Part shown: positions 24,121 through 33,079 of the stretch, in pieces
How the letters are laid out: every line of letters begins with the position of its first letter
Position numbering within the stretch: position 1 is the stretch's first letter
Source: a virus
Reading direction: 5' to 3' (one strand)
Length of the DNA stretch: 64,000 bases
IMG/VR virus record: IMGVR_UViG_3300045051_000172
Coordinates: 55,479 to 119,478 of that record
Notes under the pieces: generated by a model
Told to the model about the DNA's origin: nothing
Databases searched by the model: none
Seen by the model: only the letters and a program-made list of their open reading frames with translations
Translations under genes and position numbers: made by a program

Positions 24121-26094
24121 ATGGCAGACGGCGACAACAAAGAAGGTATCCTTTCGAAAGCCTTGAATGCTTTTGAAAATTACTTGGACAATCGGATGGA
24201 GAAGGGCGCTAAAGTAGAGCCTGATTTTGCTCCAGTCGAAGAAGACGTACTTTATCGAAAAAGTGCTTACAAAGATCCGAGCTACTCAATCGGAGCCCAA
24301 GGATACCAAGATAAGACCGCTCGCTTGAGCTTCAACTTGCTCAGAGAAATGGCCGTTCGAGATACCGTCGTTTCCGCAATCATTCAAAATTATCAAAACG
24401 ATGTTTCAGACTTCGCGAAGCCCGCCAAAGCAAAATACGAAAAAGGCTTCAAAATTGTTCCGAAGAACGAAAGACAAAAGATTTTAAAACTCATTGCAGA
24501 ACTCTTTCCTGAACAAAAGTCTGAGAAGAAAGAAGAGAAAGACTTTAATAAAGCCTCTGATCCTCTTTTAAACAAAGAAGAAGCGATGGACAAAGAGGAC
24601 AACAATCTGAGCGAAGATTTGATTGATGATGCGATCAATGAAGCCAGCCAAGTAGTAGCCGAACCTCTTACTCTCCGTGAAAAAGAACGGATTGCCAAGG
24701 AAGAACTTGTTCGAAGAAATCTTGAGAAGATTGAAAAGCTCAAAGACTTAGTCATGAGCTGCGGAAATTTAGAGAATCGAAGTTTTGAAGATCGACGATG
24801 GAACTTTGAAGGTCTCCTTCGAGCCATTGTTCGAGATACCCTTACCTTCGATCAGTATGCAATTGAACGTATTCCAAACAATGAAGGCAAGCTCAATCAC
24901 TGGGTTCCAGTTGACGGAGCGACTATTCGATTTGCAACTCCGGCTTTAAAACAACAAAAGGGTCAAATAGCCAGCGAATTCGGTTACGATATTCTTTTTC
25001 CTGAGAAGGAATTAGAAGCTATGCAACAATCAGACGCGATTCAATTGGACGAAAAGAAACTTGAAAACGACGAGTATAAATGGGTTCAAGTTATTAGAGG
25101 CAAGATCGAGCGCGGCTTCACAGAACAAGAACTTGTGGTTGGTATGCGTAACCCTACGACCAATGTTTATTCAAACGGTTACTCTGTCCCTGAATTAGAA
25201 GTGCTGGTCAATACGATTTCCTCACATATTTTCACTGAAAACTACAACCGAATGTATTTCACCCAAGGGTTTTCAGCCAAAGGTATCCTGCACATTAAGG
25301 CTCCACTTCCTCGACGTAAGTTAGAAGCTTTCCGCCTTCAATGGAATCACCTTTTGAAAGGTAATAAGAACTCCTTCCAAACTCCGATTGTTTCTGGTAT
25401 GGACGAGATTCAATGGATTCCTTTGACTCAGAATCATTCTGATATGGAATTTTCCAATTGGATGAACTACCTCATTAAGATTATTTGTTCTTTGTTCCAA
25501 ATTGATCCAATGGAAATTGGCTTCGGAATGAAAGAAGAAGGCCGAACCGGCGGGAACATGGGCGGAGACAACACTCAAGAGAAGCTCAAGCTTTCTCGCG
25601 AAAAGGGTCTCAAGCCAATGATGACTCATCTTCAAAACTTCTTCAATCAAAATATTATCAATCAAATCGATCCTGAATTTGAATTGGTATTCGTAGGTTT
25701 AGACGATGAATCTCAACAAGAAGCTATTAGTCGTCAAGAAAAAGAAGTTAAGTTCAAGAAGACTGTAAACGAGATTCGAGCGGAAGACGAACTTCCTCCT
25801 CTCGACGGATGCGACAAGTTATTGCTCGATCCAAACTACATGCAGTATTACATGAACATGAGTCCAGACGGTCTCAAAGCCAAGCAACAAATGAATGAAC
25901 AGCAAATGCAAATGCAATCGATGCAAGATGGCACTTTGGCTGATCCGAAAGTTGGAGAAGAGCTTGAGAATCAAAAAGATCAACCGGAAGAAGAAGAAGT
26001 TGGCACGGCTTCGGTCAATCCACAAAAAGCTCCCGAAGAAGAAGTACAGAAGTCACTCCTAACCATCGAGCACTATACGCTCCCTAAGGAGTAA
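24121..26094 (+). CDS. Portal protein
   Basis: 657 aa. The core has the portal-type segment FSNWMNYLIKIICSLFQIDP followed by MEIGFGMKEEG, plus the earlier RDTVVSAIIQNYQNDV helix. The N-terminal third holds a long Lys/Glu insertion (about residues 120-210), and the tail is acidic and Gln-rich. It forms the dodecameric DNA gate at one capsid vertex. Position after terminase and before MuF supports the call. Confidence 0.85.
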   Translation: MADGDNKEGILSKALNAFENYLDNRMEKGAKVEPDFAPVEEDVLYRKSAYKDPSYSIGAQGYQDKTARLSFNLLREMAVRDTVVSAIIQNYQNDVSDFAKPAKAKYEKGFKIVPKNERQKILKLIAELFPEQKSEKKEEKDFNKASDPLLNKEEAMDKEDNNLSEDLIDDAINEASQVVAEPLTLREKERIAKEELVRRNLEKIEKLKDLVMSCGNLENRSFEDRRWNFEGLLRAIVRDTLTFDQYAIERIPNNEGKLNHWVPVDGATIRFATPALKQQKGQIASEFGYDILFPEKELEAMQQSDAIQLDEKKLENDEYKWVQVIRGKIERGFTEQELVVGMRNPTTNVYSNGYSVPELEVLVNTISSHIFTENYNRMYFTQGFSAKGILHIKAPLPRRKLEAFRLQWNHLLKGNKNSFQTPIVSGMDEIQWIPLTQNHSDMEFSNWMNYLIKIICSLFQIDPMEIGFGMKEEGRTGGNMGGDNTQEKLKLSREKGLKPMMTHLQNFFNQNIINQIDPEFELVFVGLDDESQQEAISRQEKEVKFKKTVNEIRAEDELPPLDGCDKLLLDPNYMQYYMNMSPDGLKAKQQMNEQQMQMQSMQDGTLADPKVGEELENQKDQPEEEEVGTASVNPQKAPEEEVQKSLLTIEHYTLPKE

Positions 26095-26095
26095 A

Positions 26096-26329
26096 ATGGA
26101 CTCGGAACTAAAAATTAAGATCGAACGTCCTGAAGGAATGACCCAAGAGGAAGCCGAAGAGCTTATCTATAAAGCTTTGTCTATGCCCCGTCAAGGTGAA
26201 GCCCATCAAGAAGAATTTCAAGATCCAGCGATGCAGAGCGTAGTAGACATCATGACTAAGCTGCATAAAAATATTGCCAAAGACATTGCGGCTGAAATTT
26301 TCTCCCAACTTGATAAGGAAGAATTCTAA
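26096..26329 (+). CDS. Hypothetical protein, 77 aa
   Basis: Starts one base after the portal stop; its stop shares a base with the next ATG. Acidic and helical. Probably a small head-assembly factor by location; no family seen. Confidence 0.5.
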   Translation: MDSELKIKIERPEGMTQEEAEELIYKALSMPRQGEAHQEEFQDPAMQSVVDIMTKLHKNIAKDIAAEIFSQLDKEEF

Positions 26330-27222
26330 TGGTTATCAATAACGAGACCATTGAAGCGATCAGAAAGATCATTGCGAAGAACTATAATCGTCTCGCAATT
26401 GCGGTTCTTGGGCGCAATAATGTTCCCGAAGAAGTTCGAGAGCAATTTCCAGACTTGGATTCAAATCCTCTTTTGGCCATGGTTTACTATCATAATTATT
26501 TGAACGAACAGGGTTCTGCAGATGCCCCGACTGATTATTCGGAAATGCAAGCCCAGCAACAGCCAGATAATCTCCCTCAAGGAGAAGCCCATAGACAGTC
26601 AGTTGACTTTGTCAATTCCAATATTTATCAATTGATTGAAAAGCAAAAGGCTGAAGTTGAATCCCGGGTTGTCGGTTTAGTACGAGACAACAACAATCAG
26701 TATAAGGCTGACGCCCTCCAAAACCTGGATCGAACCGAATATGGCGATTCGGTCGCGAAGGAAAGAACCGTCCCAGAGCTTAAAAAACGTATCGAAAATT
26801 ATCTTGAAACGGATGCCAAGAGAGACTGGAATCGAATTACCAACACAGAAGTCAGCAATGCGCTCGGACAGGGTTCAGTTGACCGAGTCGTATCTCAGAA
26901 CAAGGATAAGAACCTATTTGAAGTTTTTGTCTATAGGGTCAATCCAGACGATGGACGAACCTGCAAATATTGTCGCAAATTTTATATAGACAATGACTCG
27001 TCCCCTAAAGTTTACAGACTATCGACCCTCCTATCCAATGGGACAAACTATGGCAAGAAGGCCGTAGACTGGCGTCCAGTGCCCACTTCAACCCATCCCA
27101 ACTGCCGCGACTCCCAGATTGTGGAACTTCGTCCAGGCTGGGCCGTAAAGCCGGGAGGCAAGGTTACCTACATCGGCATGGAAAAATGGCCGGAATACAT
27201 TCGATCCAAAGTCACAGCTTGA
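26329..27222 (+). CDS. MuF/SPP1 gp7-like head morphogenesis protein
   Basis: 297 aa. The C-terminal MuF domain is recognisable: ITNTEVSNALGQGSVDRV, then NPDDGRTCKYCRKFY and THPNCRDSQIVEL, whose Cys and His residues likely bind zinc. The N-terminus is helical. MuF proteins are minor head proteins bound to the portal. No toxin domain is appended here. Confidence 0.8.
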   Translation: MVINNETIEAIRKIIAKNYNRLAIAVLGRNNVPEEVREQFPDLDSNPLLAMVYYHNYLNEQGSADAPTDYSEMQAQQQPDNLPQGEAHRQSVDFVNSNIYQLIEKQKAEVESRVVGLVRDNNNQYKADALQNLDRTEYGDSVAKERTVPELKKRIENYLETDAKRDWNRITNTEVSNALGQGSVDRVVSQNKDKNLFEVFVYRVNPDDGRTCKYCRKFYIDNDSSPKVYRLSTLLSNGTNYGKKAVDWRPVPTSTHPNCRDSQIVELRPGWAVKPGGKVTYIGMEKWPEYIRSKVTA

Positions 27223-27247
27223 CACTTATAAAGCCCTTTGATACGCT
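27219..27247 (+). promoter_or_regulatory. Promoter giving a leaderless mRNA for 27254
   Basis: TTGACA (27219-27224), 17-bp spacer and extended -10 TGATACGCT (hexamer 27242-27247). Six bases separate it from the ATG at 27254, and no Shine-Dalgarno sequence exists. Confidence 0.55.
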
Positions 27248-27253
27248 ATTCTC

Positions 27254-27769
27254 ATGGCAGCAGATCAGAGTTCATTCAATCAAACTCTTCAAAATAATAT
27301 TCAGAATTTGAAGAAGAAACAACGTGAGTTGGAACTTATCGCTAAAGTAGTTGATTTCGTTGGCAAACTTCCTGATGAAGAAGCTGATTTCAAAGACACG
27401 GCTGAGAAGGTTCGAGATCTTTTTACTCAATTCTCCGCAAAAACCATTGAGCTTATCGAAGCCGGGGCCCTAACAGGTCGAAGACTCCCAAAGCCAACAC
27501 AAGCTGCCTTACCTGATTTGCAAGAAGCTCCCCGTCCAGAAGACAACGGAGCCACCGTTTCTAAACTCCCTACTCCCCAACCTGACAAACTCCAATTCTT
27601 AATTGCTTGGAGGCACATGGATGGAAAGCGCGTCAAGATCGGCGAAGAGATGGGAACGGTCAGAGGTTGCGATGCCCCTGAGTTAGTCGTTGCATTAGAC
27701 AATGGAACCACAGCAAGAGTTAGACCTGAAACTTTACAGATGAATCAGCAAGCAGGAAAAGGAAAATAA
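27254..27769 (+). CDS. Hypothetical protein with C-terminal SH3/KOW-like segment, 171 aa
   Basis: Helical N-half (about 1-75), Pro-rich linker (80-115), then GKRVKIGEEMGTVRGCDAPE and a following VALDNGTTARVRPE, which look like a small beta barrel of KOW/SH3 type. First gene of a transcript leading to the co-chaperonin. Function unknown. Confidence 0.55.
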   Translation: MAADQSSFNQTLQNNIQNLKKKQRELELIAKVVDFVGKLPDEEADFKDTAEKVRDLFTQFSAKTIELIEAGALTGRRLPKPTQAALPDLQEAPRPEDNGATVSKLPTPQPDKLQFLIAWRHMDGKRVKIGEEMGTVRGCDAPELVVALDNGTTARVRPETLQMNQQAGKGK

Positions 27770-27770
27770 C

Positions 27771-28328
27771 ATGAGCGGAAAACACCCTACAAATAGTTTT
27801 GCAAACTTAGTCGCACAAACCGCGAATAAACAAGCCAAAGATCATTTGGAACCGTTTATTCAAGCCACTGTCATCAAGAATGTTGCTCAAGCGGCGGGAA
27901 TCGTCGAAGGCAATTTGAAGCGATTCTTGGCAAACGCTCTGACTCGATTGGCTGTTTTGGAAAAGATCGCGATCTCCAAGGGTTTAATCTCTGAAGAAGA
28001 GATCAGCGAAGGCATCTTGAATCAAGAAGATGAAAGCTGGGGATATGCTAAGACTTCAGAAGCCGCCTCTGAAAAAAGTTTAGTTCGACTTGTTGTTCGC
28101 AAAAAAGGTAAAGACCAAACTGAGTTTGCTCTCCCTTACAATCTTCTTGTTCCTTCAGTTGGACAAGGCGCATCAGAACTTTCAAAAGAAGTAGAGACCG
28201 CTTTAGTCGGATTGGCTGTTGGAGATAAAAAAGAAATTCAAGATGGAGATACGACTTTAGAAGTTACCGTCACCCGAGTTTCTAAGAAAAAGGAAGAAGC
28301 TAATGTCGAACAAAGTCAAAAAAATTAA
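27771..28328 (+). CDS. Hypothetical protein, 185 aa
   Basis: Helical N-half, beta-rich C-half with a GLAVGDKKEI segment that resembles part of FKBP-type folding domains; the likeness is too weak for a call. Its end overlaps the GroES-like gene by 26 bp, and a chaperone-linked role is conceivable. Confidence 0.5.
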   Translation: MSGKHPTNSFANLVAQTANKQAKDHLEPFIQATVIKNVAQAAGIVEGNLKRFLANALTRLAVLEKIAISKGLISEEEISEGILNQEDESWGYAKTSEAASEKSLVRLVVRKKGKDQTEFALPYNLLVPSVGQGASELSKEVETALVGLAVGDKKEIQDGDTTLEVTVTRVSKKKEEANVEQSQKN

Positions 28329-28572
28329 GGGAAATCGAGTAGTCCTCGTTAAGCCTACTGCGACTCAGAAACGAGATGGAGCCTTTTTCGTTCCTGAAGT
28401 TTCTACGAATGTCGGAGTAGTTAAGTTCATTGGAGACGAAGTAGCCGAAAGCTACGGCCTCAAAGTTGGCATGAGAGTGATTTATCTTACTCAGCATGAA
28501 CAAGTTCAAATGGAGAACGAGACCGTTTTCATCATGGAACCTTCCAACATTGTTGCTGAGTTGGAGGACTAA
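28303..28572 (+). CDS. groES: GroES-like co-chaperonin
   Basis: 89 aa, near the 97 aa of E. coli GroES. KIKGNRVVLVKP at the N-terminus matches the opening strand. The mobile loop region (about 17-32) ends in GAFFVPE, where the hydrophobic tripeptide docks GroEL. The middle VGVVKFIGDE and GLKVGMRVIYL, and the end IMEPSNIVAELED, match the co-chaperonin barrel. It should cap the phage chaperonin at 3532 or the host GroEL, as T4 gp31 does for capsid folding. Confidence 0.85.
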   Translation: MSNKVKKIKGNRVVLVKPTATQKRDGAFFVPEVSTNVGVVKFIGDEVAESYGLKVGMRVIYLTQHEQVQMENETVFIMEPSNIVAELED

Positions 28573-28575
28573 ACT

Positions 28576-29430
28576 TTGAAAGCCAAATCTACGATTCACC
28601 GGGATCAGAGTGCCCTAGAGAACTATCTGGTCTACGGAATTCATATCTCAAACCGAAAGATATACTTTGGTACGGCTTCCCCTACGGAAGGAGAGCCGGG
28701 GGATCAGTCTGATTTCGGACACAATTCAGTTGCCCTTTATATACGGGCCATCGATCTCATGGTTGAGATGTCCAGCAAACCAATAGAGCTTCACATGACT
28801 TCATACGGCGGAGACCCGTACTTCATGCTCGCGCTCAAGGATAAGATTCTCGAATCCCCAGTCAAGTTTAAATTCTACGGTCGGGGCCGGATCGCCTCAG
28901 CCGCGACCTGGATTATGGCGGTCTGTGACGAGCGCTATCTTTCTGAGGATACTGTGGTCATGATCCATAACGGGTCTACCTATTATCAAGATTTCTCCGG
29001 CAAGGTTCCAATGACCGATGCCAGCATTATGGCTGAACACGACGAGATCCTCCAAGATCGTTTGAATACGATTTTCGCTGAGAACTCTCGAATGCCTAAA
29101 GAATTTTATGACATGATCGTGAAGCGAGATTGCTTCATGACAGCCAAAGAAACAATCATGCTTGGATTGGCCGATGAAATCATCCCTCACCGCAAGAGAG
29201 CCAGTCTACGACAAAGGCGTATCGAGAATCTCAAAGACGCTCCCAGAGCCATTGACATTCAGAGATTAGTCAATCGCTTGGTCAAGAGAACTCACATTGA
29301 CAATGCGGCGCTTAAATTCACCTTTAATATTCAAAAAGAGAAATCAGAAGAATTACCGGATTACGATAATTCGATAAACGAGCTGGGTAAGCTTGGAATC
29401 TCGGAGACTCCGGATGAATCTGATAAGTAA
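28576..29430 (+). CDS. ClpP-like serine protease
   Basis: 284 aa, TTG start at 28576 behind GGAGG, next to the co-chaperonin. ClpP/crotonase fold: TSYGGDPYFML (oxyanion region), the nucleophile Ser in RIASAATW (about S107), His in VMIHNGS (about 131) and Asp in GLADEII (about 199). A 70-aa charged C-terminal extension follows. No Clp ATPase is present. It could process head proteins or work with host ClpX/ClpA; neither is shown. Confidence 0.8.
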   Translation: MKAKSTIHRDQSALENYLVYGIHISNRKIYFGTASPTEGEPGDQSDFGHNSVALYIRAIDLMVEMSSKPIELHMTSYGGDPYFMLALKDKILESPVKFKFYGRGRIASAATWIMAVCDERYLSEDTVVMIHNGSTYYQDFSGKVPMTDASIMAEHDEILQDRLNTIFAENSRMPKEFYDMIVKRDCFMTAKETIMLGLADEIIPHRKRASLRQRRIENLKDAPRAIDIQRLVNRLVKRTHIDNAALKFTFNIQKEKSEELPDYDNSINELGKLGISETPDESDK

Positions 29431-30196
29431 ATTGATCGAAAAACATCTCAAAGACAAGGATGTTCAAGCCTTTTCTAAGCCTGGCAAAAATTTCTCATTA
29501 AATCCCTCGGTCCTCGGAGACGATTGTCTTCGAAAGAAATACTTCTCATATTTTCGAATGCCCCAGAAGGCCAAAGAGATTGACAATATTTTGATTCTTG
29601 AGAGCGGAAACACCGTTCATGAGCGAGTTCAAGACTGGCTCGGAGATCTGGGAATAGCCATAGATTATCTCGATCCCAAGACTGGAAAAGTGCCAGTAAA
29701 TTACTATACGGGTAAGAAAGATATAGAATTTCCAATCTCAATTCCTCAACTTTTAATTCAAAAAGGTAAGATAGATCGAGTCTGCCTTATGGATGACGAA
29801 CTATGGCTTATTGAGGTCAAATCCATAGGTAGCGAGCAATATAAGAAATTGGATGAACCCAAATTTGACCATACAATTCAAGGAACCGTTTATTTATTTG
29901 GATTCGAAATGTGTCTTCAAGCTGGCAATTACGACCACATTCCAAAGTTGCGCCGAGACATGGTTCCGAAGGGTTTGAAATTCATTTACGTCAATCGAGA
30001 TACTGGTCAGATGAAGGAATATTTCCTAGAAAGAAATGAATCTCTTTTTGTGAGAATTTGTAAGGATATTCAAGAGTTAGCTTATTACATTTTGAACAAA
30101 GAACTTCCGCCTCCACCCAAAGGTGGCATGTGTAAGTTTTGTCCGTATCCAGAATTGTGCGGTAAAAATTTGAATCCCCCTGGAGAAAATAAGTAG
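29414..30196 (+). CDS. Cas4/RecB-like PD-(D/E)XK nuclease with Fe-S cluster
   Basis: 260 aa; ATG at 29414 behind CGGAG, inside the end of the ClpP gene (17-bp overlap). First cluster Cys in GDDCLRKKYF (C38), catalytic GKIDRV and LIEVKS (about 130-137), and a C-terminal CKFCPYPELC triad. These match Cas4-type exonucleases that are common in phages. It may trim DNA ends in recombination. No CRISPR components are nearby. Confidence 0.82.
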   Translation: MNLISKLIEKHLKDKDVQAFSKPGKNFSLNPSVLGDDCLRKKYFSYFRMPQKAKEIDNILILESGNTVHERVQDWLGDLGIAIDYLDPKTGKVPVNYYTGKKDIEFPISIPQLLIQKGKIDRVCLMDDELWLIEVKSIGSEQYKKLDEPKFDHTIQGTVYLFGFEMCLQAGNYDHIPKLRRDMVPKGLKFIYVNRDTGQMKEYFLERNESLFVRICKDIQELAYYILNKELPPPPKGGMCKFCPYPELCGKNLNPPGENK

Positions 30197-30227
30197 GGGA
30201 ATCCAACAGTATATCATGGGCCTGCGG

Positions 30228-30256
30228 TTGAATCCGACGCAGAATCTTGGTATGCT
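30228..30256 (+). promoter_or_regulatory. Promoter giving a leaderless mRNA for 30264
   Basis: TTGAAT (30228-30233), 17-bp spacer and extended -10 TGGTATGCT (hexamer 30251-30256), then 7 nt and the ATG. Confidence 0.5.
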
Positions 30257-30263
30257 TTATAAT

Positions 30264-30473
30264 ATGAGTAGAGACTCGACGGAAGTCAAATTATTAACGA
30301 TTCGGCAGAGGTACAGAGATGCCTTGGACTTTTACACAAGTTCTCGTGTTCTCCCTTTGAAACGGGTTCACTACCTCCGAACACAGTTAGAAGTTTGCAC
30401 CGAACTCCTGACTCTTTATCAGAACGCGAAACTAGAAAGGGTCAAACATGGAAAAACTAATCAAGCTTCTTAA
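30264..30473 (+). CDS. Hypothetical protein, 69 aa
   Basis: The ATG at 30264 is preferred over an upstream in-frame ATG at 30216, because the promoter -10 box at 30251-30256 lies between them. Helical and basic. No Shine-Dalgarno. It overlaps the membrane protease gene by 26 bp. Confidence 0.5.
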   Translation: MSRDSTEVKLLTIRQRYRDALDFYTSSRVLPLKRVHYLRTQLEVCTELLTLYQNAKLERVKHGKTNQAS

Positions 30474-31536
30474 AGGTTTAACAAAGGCTTCAATCGTCAC
30501 TTCAATCTTGATTGGCGGCGCGATTACTCTCCTAGCCTACGTTAAGTATCCTTTCGAAAGCACACTTGGACCCCTTCAACAAGAAACTAAAATTGTTGAA
30601 AAAGAAGTTCCCGCAAAAGAAACAGCCACAAATACGGCTACCGCGAAAATCAAAGAGCTTCTTTACACTCCAGCGAATGGAACTCCGGCCAATGATGTGA
30701 AGATTCTTCCAGTGAAACCTTCTCCTGCAAAAACCGAAAAGCAACAAACAATTATTTTGGGCAAGAAAAATACTTTGGTTTTGAAAGGCGTAGTCAATAT
30801 GCTCTCCGTCTCAAAGCTTCAACAAGAAGCAATTTTGATGTCGGCGAAACTTGATAAGAACACCCCGATCTATCTGGTCCTTGACACTCCCGGCGGCTCC
30901 GTCACTGCAGGTCAGATCCTTGTGGATACTCTTAAAGCCCTCCCAAATAAAGTTCACACGATTACCCTTTTCTCGGCATCCATGGGTTATCACATCGTTC
31001 AACGACTTGATGATCGATTGATTCTCCCCTCAGGTACTCTTATGAGTCACCGTATGCGAGTTGGCGGAATCGAAGGACAAGTCCCTGGAGAAGCCGTTAC
31101 CGCAATGAATGATACGATTCGTCTCGCGAATAAACTTGACCGAGAAGTTTCCGAAAGAATCAATATGCCTTTCGAAGAATATAGAGCCGCAATCCGAGAT
31201 GAACTTTGGTTAGATGGTTCTGATTCAGTTGCTCAAAACATGGCAGATAAAGAAATTCTGGCCCTTTGCGGACAAGACATGATGGGCACCTATGAAGAAA
31301 AGATCGACCTCCTGTTCTTTGTCATCAAAGCCACTTGGTCCGAATGCCCTTTGATTCGATTTCCAGTCAAGGTAGAAATGGCCGATCTGACCAGATCTCG
31401 ACAGATTTTCGGAATCCAAGCAGCGGCAAAACAAGCTGAATATGAAAAATTTATCAATACTTTAATGTACGATAAAGCCAAATTTGTCCATGAATACATC
31501 GTTACGGACAAATACAAAGAATTCATATCACAATAA
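30448..31536 (+). CDS. Membrane-anchored ClpP/SppA-like serine protease
   Basis: 362 aa. An N-terminal helix (about 14-34) anchors it. A Lys/Thr/Pro linker (50-105) follows, then a ClpP-fold domain: LDTPGGSVTAG (about 146-156), nucleophile Ser in FSASMGYH (about 178) and His in LMSHRM (about 202). A 110-aa C-terminal region is helical. This second ClpP-type enzyme differs from the soluble one at 28576. Membrane topology and target are unknown. It resembles membrane-bound S49/ClpP relatives. Confidence 0.75.
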   Translation: MEKLIKLLKGLTKASIVTSILIGGAITLLAYVKYPFESTLGPLQQETKIVEKEVPAKETATNTATAKIKELLYTPANGTPANDVKILPVKPSPAKTEKQQTIILGKKNTLVLKGVVNMLSVSKLQQEAILMSAKLDKNTPIYLVLDTPGGSVTAGQILVDTLKALPNKVHTITLFSASMGYHIVQRLDDRLILPSGTLMSHRMRVGGIEGQVPGEAVTAMNDTIRLANKLDREVSERINMPFEEYRAAIRDELWLDGSDSVAQNMADKEILALCGQDMMGTYEEKIDLLFFVIKATWSECPLIRFPVKVEMADLTRSRQIFGIQAAAKQAEYEKFINTLMYDKAKFVHEYIVTDKYKEFISQ

Positions 31537-31553
31537 GCCTTGACATTATTGCG

Positions 31554-31575
31554 TACTTCTGTCACAACTGAAGTA
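31554..31575. repeat. Inverted repeat TACTTC/GAAGTA
   Basis: Perfect 6-bp arms (31554-31559, 31570-31575) with 10-nt spacing, just downstream of a TTGACA at 31540-31545 that lacks a clear -10 partner. Possible operator ahead of the 31646 gene. Confidence 0.35.
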
Positions 31576-31645
31576 TGTAACAAAGGAGTTGAGATACTCG
31601 ACCCCGCCAAAATAACCGTGCCTTATTGCACAAAGCGGATAGAGT

Positions 31646-32200
31646 ATGAACAATTCCAAACGAGAGGTTCTCAAACGCCTCGAAAAAACCCAACCTAGAA
31701 ATTACTGGAATACCAGCGGTAAAGACCGTCAGTTCATGCGCTCTGCAAAAGATCCAGATCCGACTTGCGAGCCGGAAAAACAAATAGTTCCCTGCCAAAA
31801 ATGTCAATCAACTGACTTAGAAATCACCCGAGTAAAGGGCCCAGCGTTTGACGTGAAATGTAGAACGTGCAGTCATGAAATGCTCGGAGTTCATGGAAGA
31901 ATCACAAAAGAACCAGAAAATGAATGGTGGATTGATTCCCCGGAACACGGATACTGCTTTTGGAAGTTTATTCAGGATAAATCGACTCCGGACGGCAAAA
32001 TGGAGCCAATGCAGCAAAATGAGATTGCCAAGTATTTTGGCTGTTCTGCCACTAAAATTCACTTTATTCTGAAGCAAGCAATTGCCAAGATCAAAGCCCA
32101 AGGGCTGGATGAGGTCTTAAAGGACTTCACTTCAATTGAGCCGACCGGCGAAGCTATCCGCCCCACTATCACTAATTACGACTCTGATTCCGAAGATTAA
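31646..32200 (+). CDS. Zinc-ribbon protein with sigma-region-4-like helix-turn-helix
   Basis: 184 aa. A zinc ribbon (Cys 50, 53, 72, 75) is followed by a Trp-rich segment and a helix-turn-helix at about 122-152 (QNEIAKYFGCSATKIHFILK), whose spacing recalls sigma70 region 4. The acidic tail is short. No region 2 is present, so it is not a full sigma factor. It lies just before the head genes that have extended -10 promoters, so a late transcription factor role is a fair inference, not shown. Confidence 0.6.
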   Translation: MNNSKREVLKRLEKTQPRNYWNTSGKDRQFMRSAKDPDPTCEPEKQIVPCQKCQSTDLEITRVKGPAFDVKCRTCSHEMLGVHGRITKEPENEWWIDSPEHGYCFWKFIQDKSTPDGKMEPMQQNEIAKYFGCSATKIHFILKQAIAKIKAQGLDEVLKDFTSIEPTGEAIRPTITNYDSDSED

Positions 32201-32216
32201 AAAGCTAATCTTTCCC

Positions 32217-32222
32217 TATGGT
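32217..32222 (+). promoter_or_regulatory. -10 element of the prohead protease gene
   Basis: TATGGT lies 11 nt before the ATG at 32234, and no Shine-Dalgarno is visible. A very short leader is predicted. Confidence 0.35.
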
Positions 32223-32233
32223 AGACTGAAACA

Positions 32234-33076
32234 ATGGAAACAGTGTTCAAGGCTATTATTCCGGTTGAAATCGATAAAAGTTCAACCGAAGGGGAATGGA
32301 AAATCAGGGGATTAGCCAGTACCTCCTCAAGAGATCAACAAGGCGAAGTCGTACTTCAAGAAGGTCTTGACATCTCTCCCATCGAGCAGAAAAAAGGCTA
32401 TTTCAATTTCGACCATAAAGTCGGACCTGAGAATATGGTCGGTTTGATCGATGGAGGTCGCAAGACTCCAGAAGGATTTTTCGTAGAAGGTCGACTCTTC
32501 AAAAACCACGATAAGGCTAAAGCTTTATACCAAATCATGTCTTCTCTCGGCAAGTCCGATAGAGGCCGAGTTGGGATGTCGGTTGAAGGTGTCATCCGCG
32601 AGCGCGCGGGCCAAGATGGCAAGATCATCAAACGAGCCATGATTAAGGCCGTAGCCCTCACTATGAACCCAGTCAATCAGGACACTTATGTGGATATCGC
32701 TAAGTCCCTGAATGCTGAAGGTATCGATATGGAAGAGAGTTTCAACCTCGGAGTCAGTGAAGATCTGAGTAATGTTCTCTCTGAAGAAGTTCACAAAGCT
32801 TTAGGCGTATCAAGTGCTTATGCCACTAGTACCCCTGCCCAATTAGAAGGCGGGGATGCTCTGGCTCAAGAAAGCCTCGATTCCAAAAAGAAGAAGAAAA
32901 AGAAGCTTAAGAAGATGGACGCCACCATGGCAAAATCCATGATTGGGACGGTTTTGGAGAAACTCCAGATCCTCTATCCTGACTTCTCAAGAACCCAACT
33001 TTTCGAACTCTTCAAGGATCGCCTGAACCAAAGATTCCCCGATTTAACAGGTTCTAAAGAAAACAAAATTAATTAA
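32234..33076 (+). CDS. Prohead maturation protease (S78/XkdF type) with capsid-like tail segment
   Basis: 280 aa. The protease core carries GLASTSSRDQQGEVV, the His in NFDHK (about 57-61) and the Ser in GRVGMSVEG (about 112-119), then AVALTMNPVN, which matches HK97-type prohead proteases. The C-terminal 90 residues are scaffold-like. Residues 187-216 (HKALGVSSAYATSTP onward) resemble residues 26-55 of the capsid protein. A poly-Lys stretch follows. It should cleave scaffold and capsid arms during maturation. Confidence 0.8.
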   Translation: METVFKAIIPVEIDKSSTEGEWKIRGLASTSSRDQQGEVVLQEGLDISPIEQKKGYFNFDHKVGPENMVGLIDGGRKTPEGFFVEGRLFKNHDKAKALYQIMSSLGKSDRGRVGMSVEGVIRERAGQDGKIIKRAMIKAVALTMNPVNQDTYVDIAKSLNAEGIDMEESFNLGVSEDLSNVLSEEVHKALGVSSAYATSTPAQLEGGDALAQESLDSKKKKKKKLKKMDATMAKSMIGTVLEKLQILYPDFSRTQLFELFKDRLNQRFPDLTGSKENKIN

Positions 33077-33079
33077 AAG

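Noticed and set aside
29414-30196. Cas4 as part of a CRISPR system
   Set aside because: No cas1, cas2 or repeat array nearby; Cas4-like nucleases are common stand-alone phage recombination enzymes.
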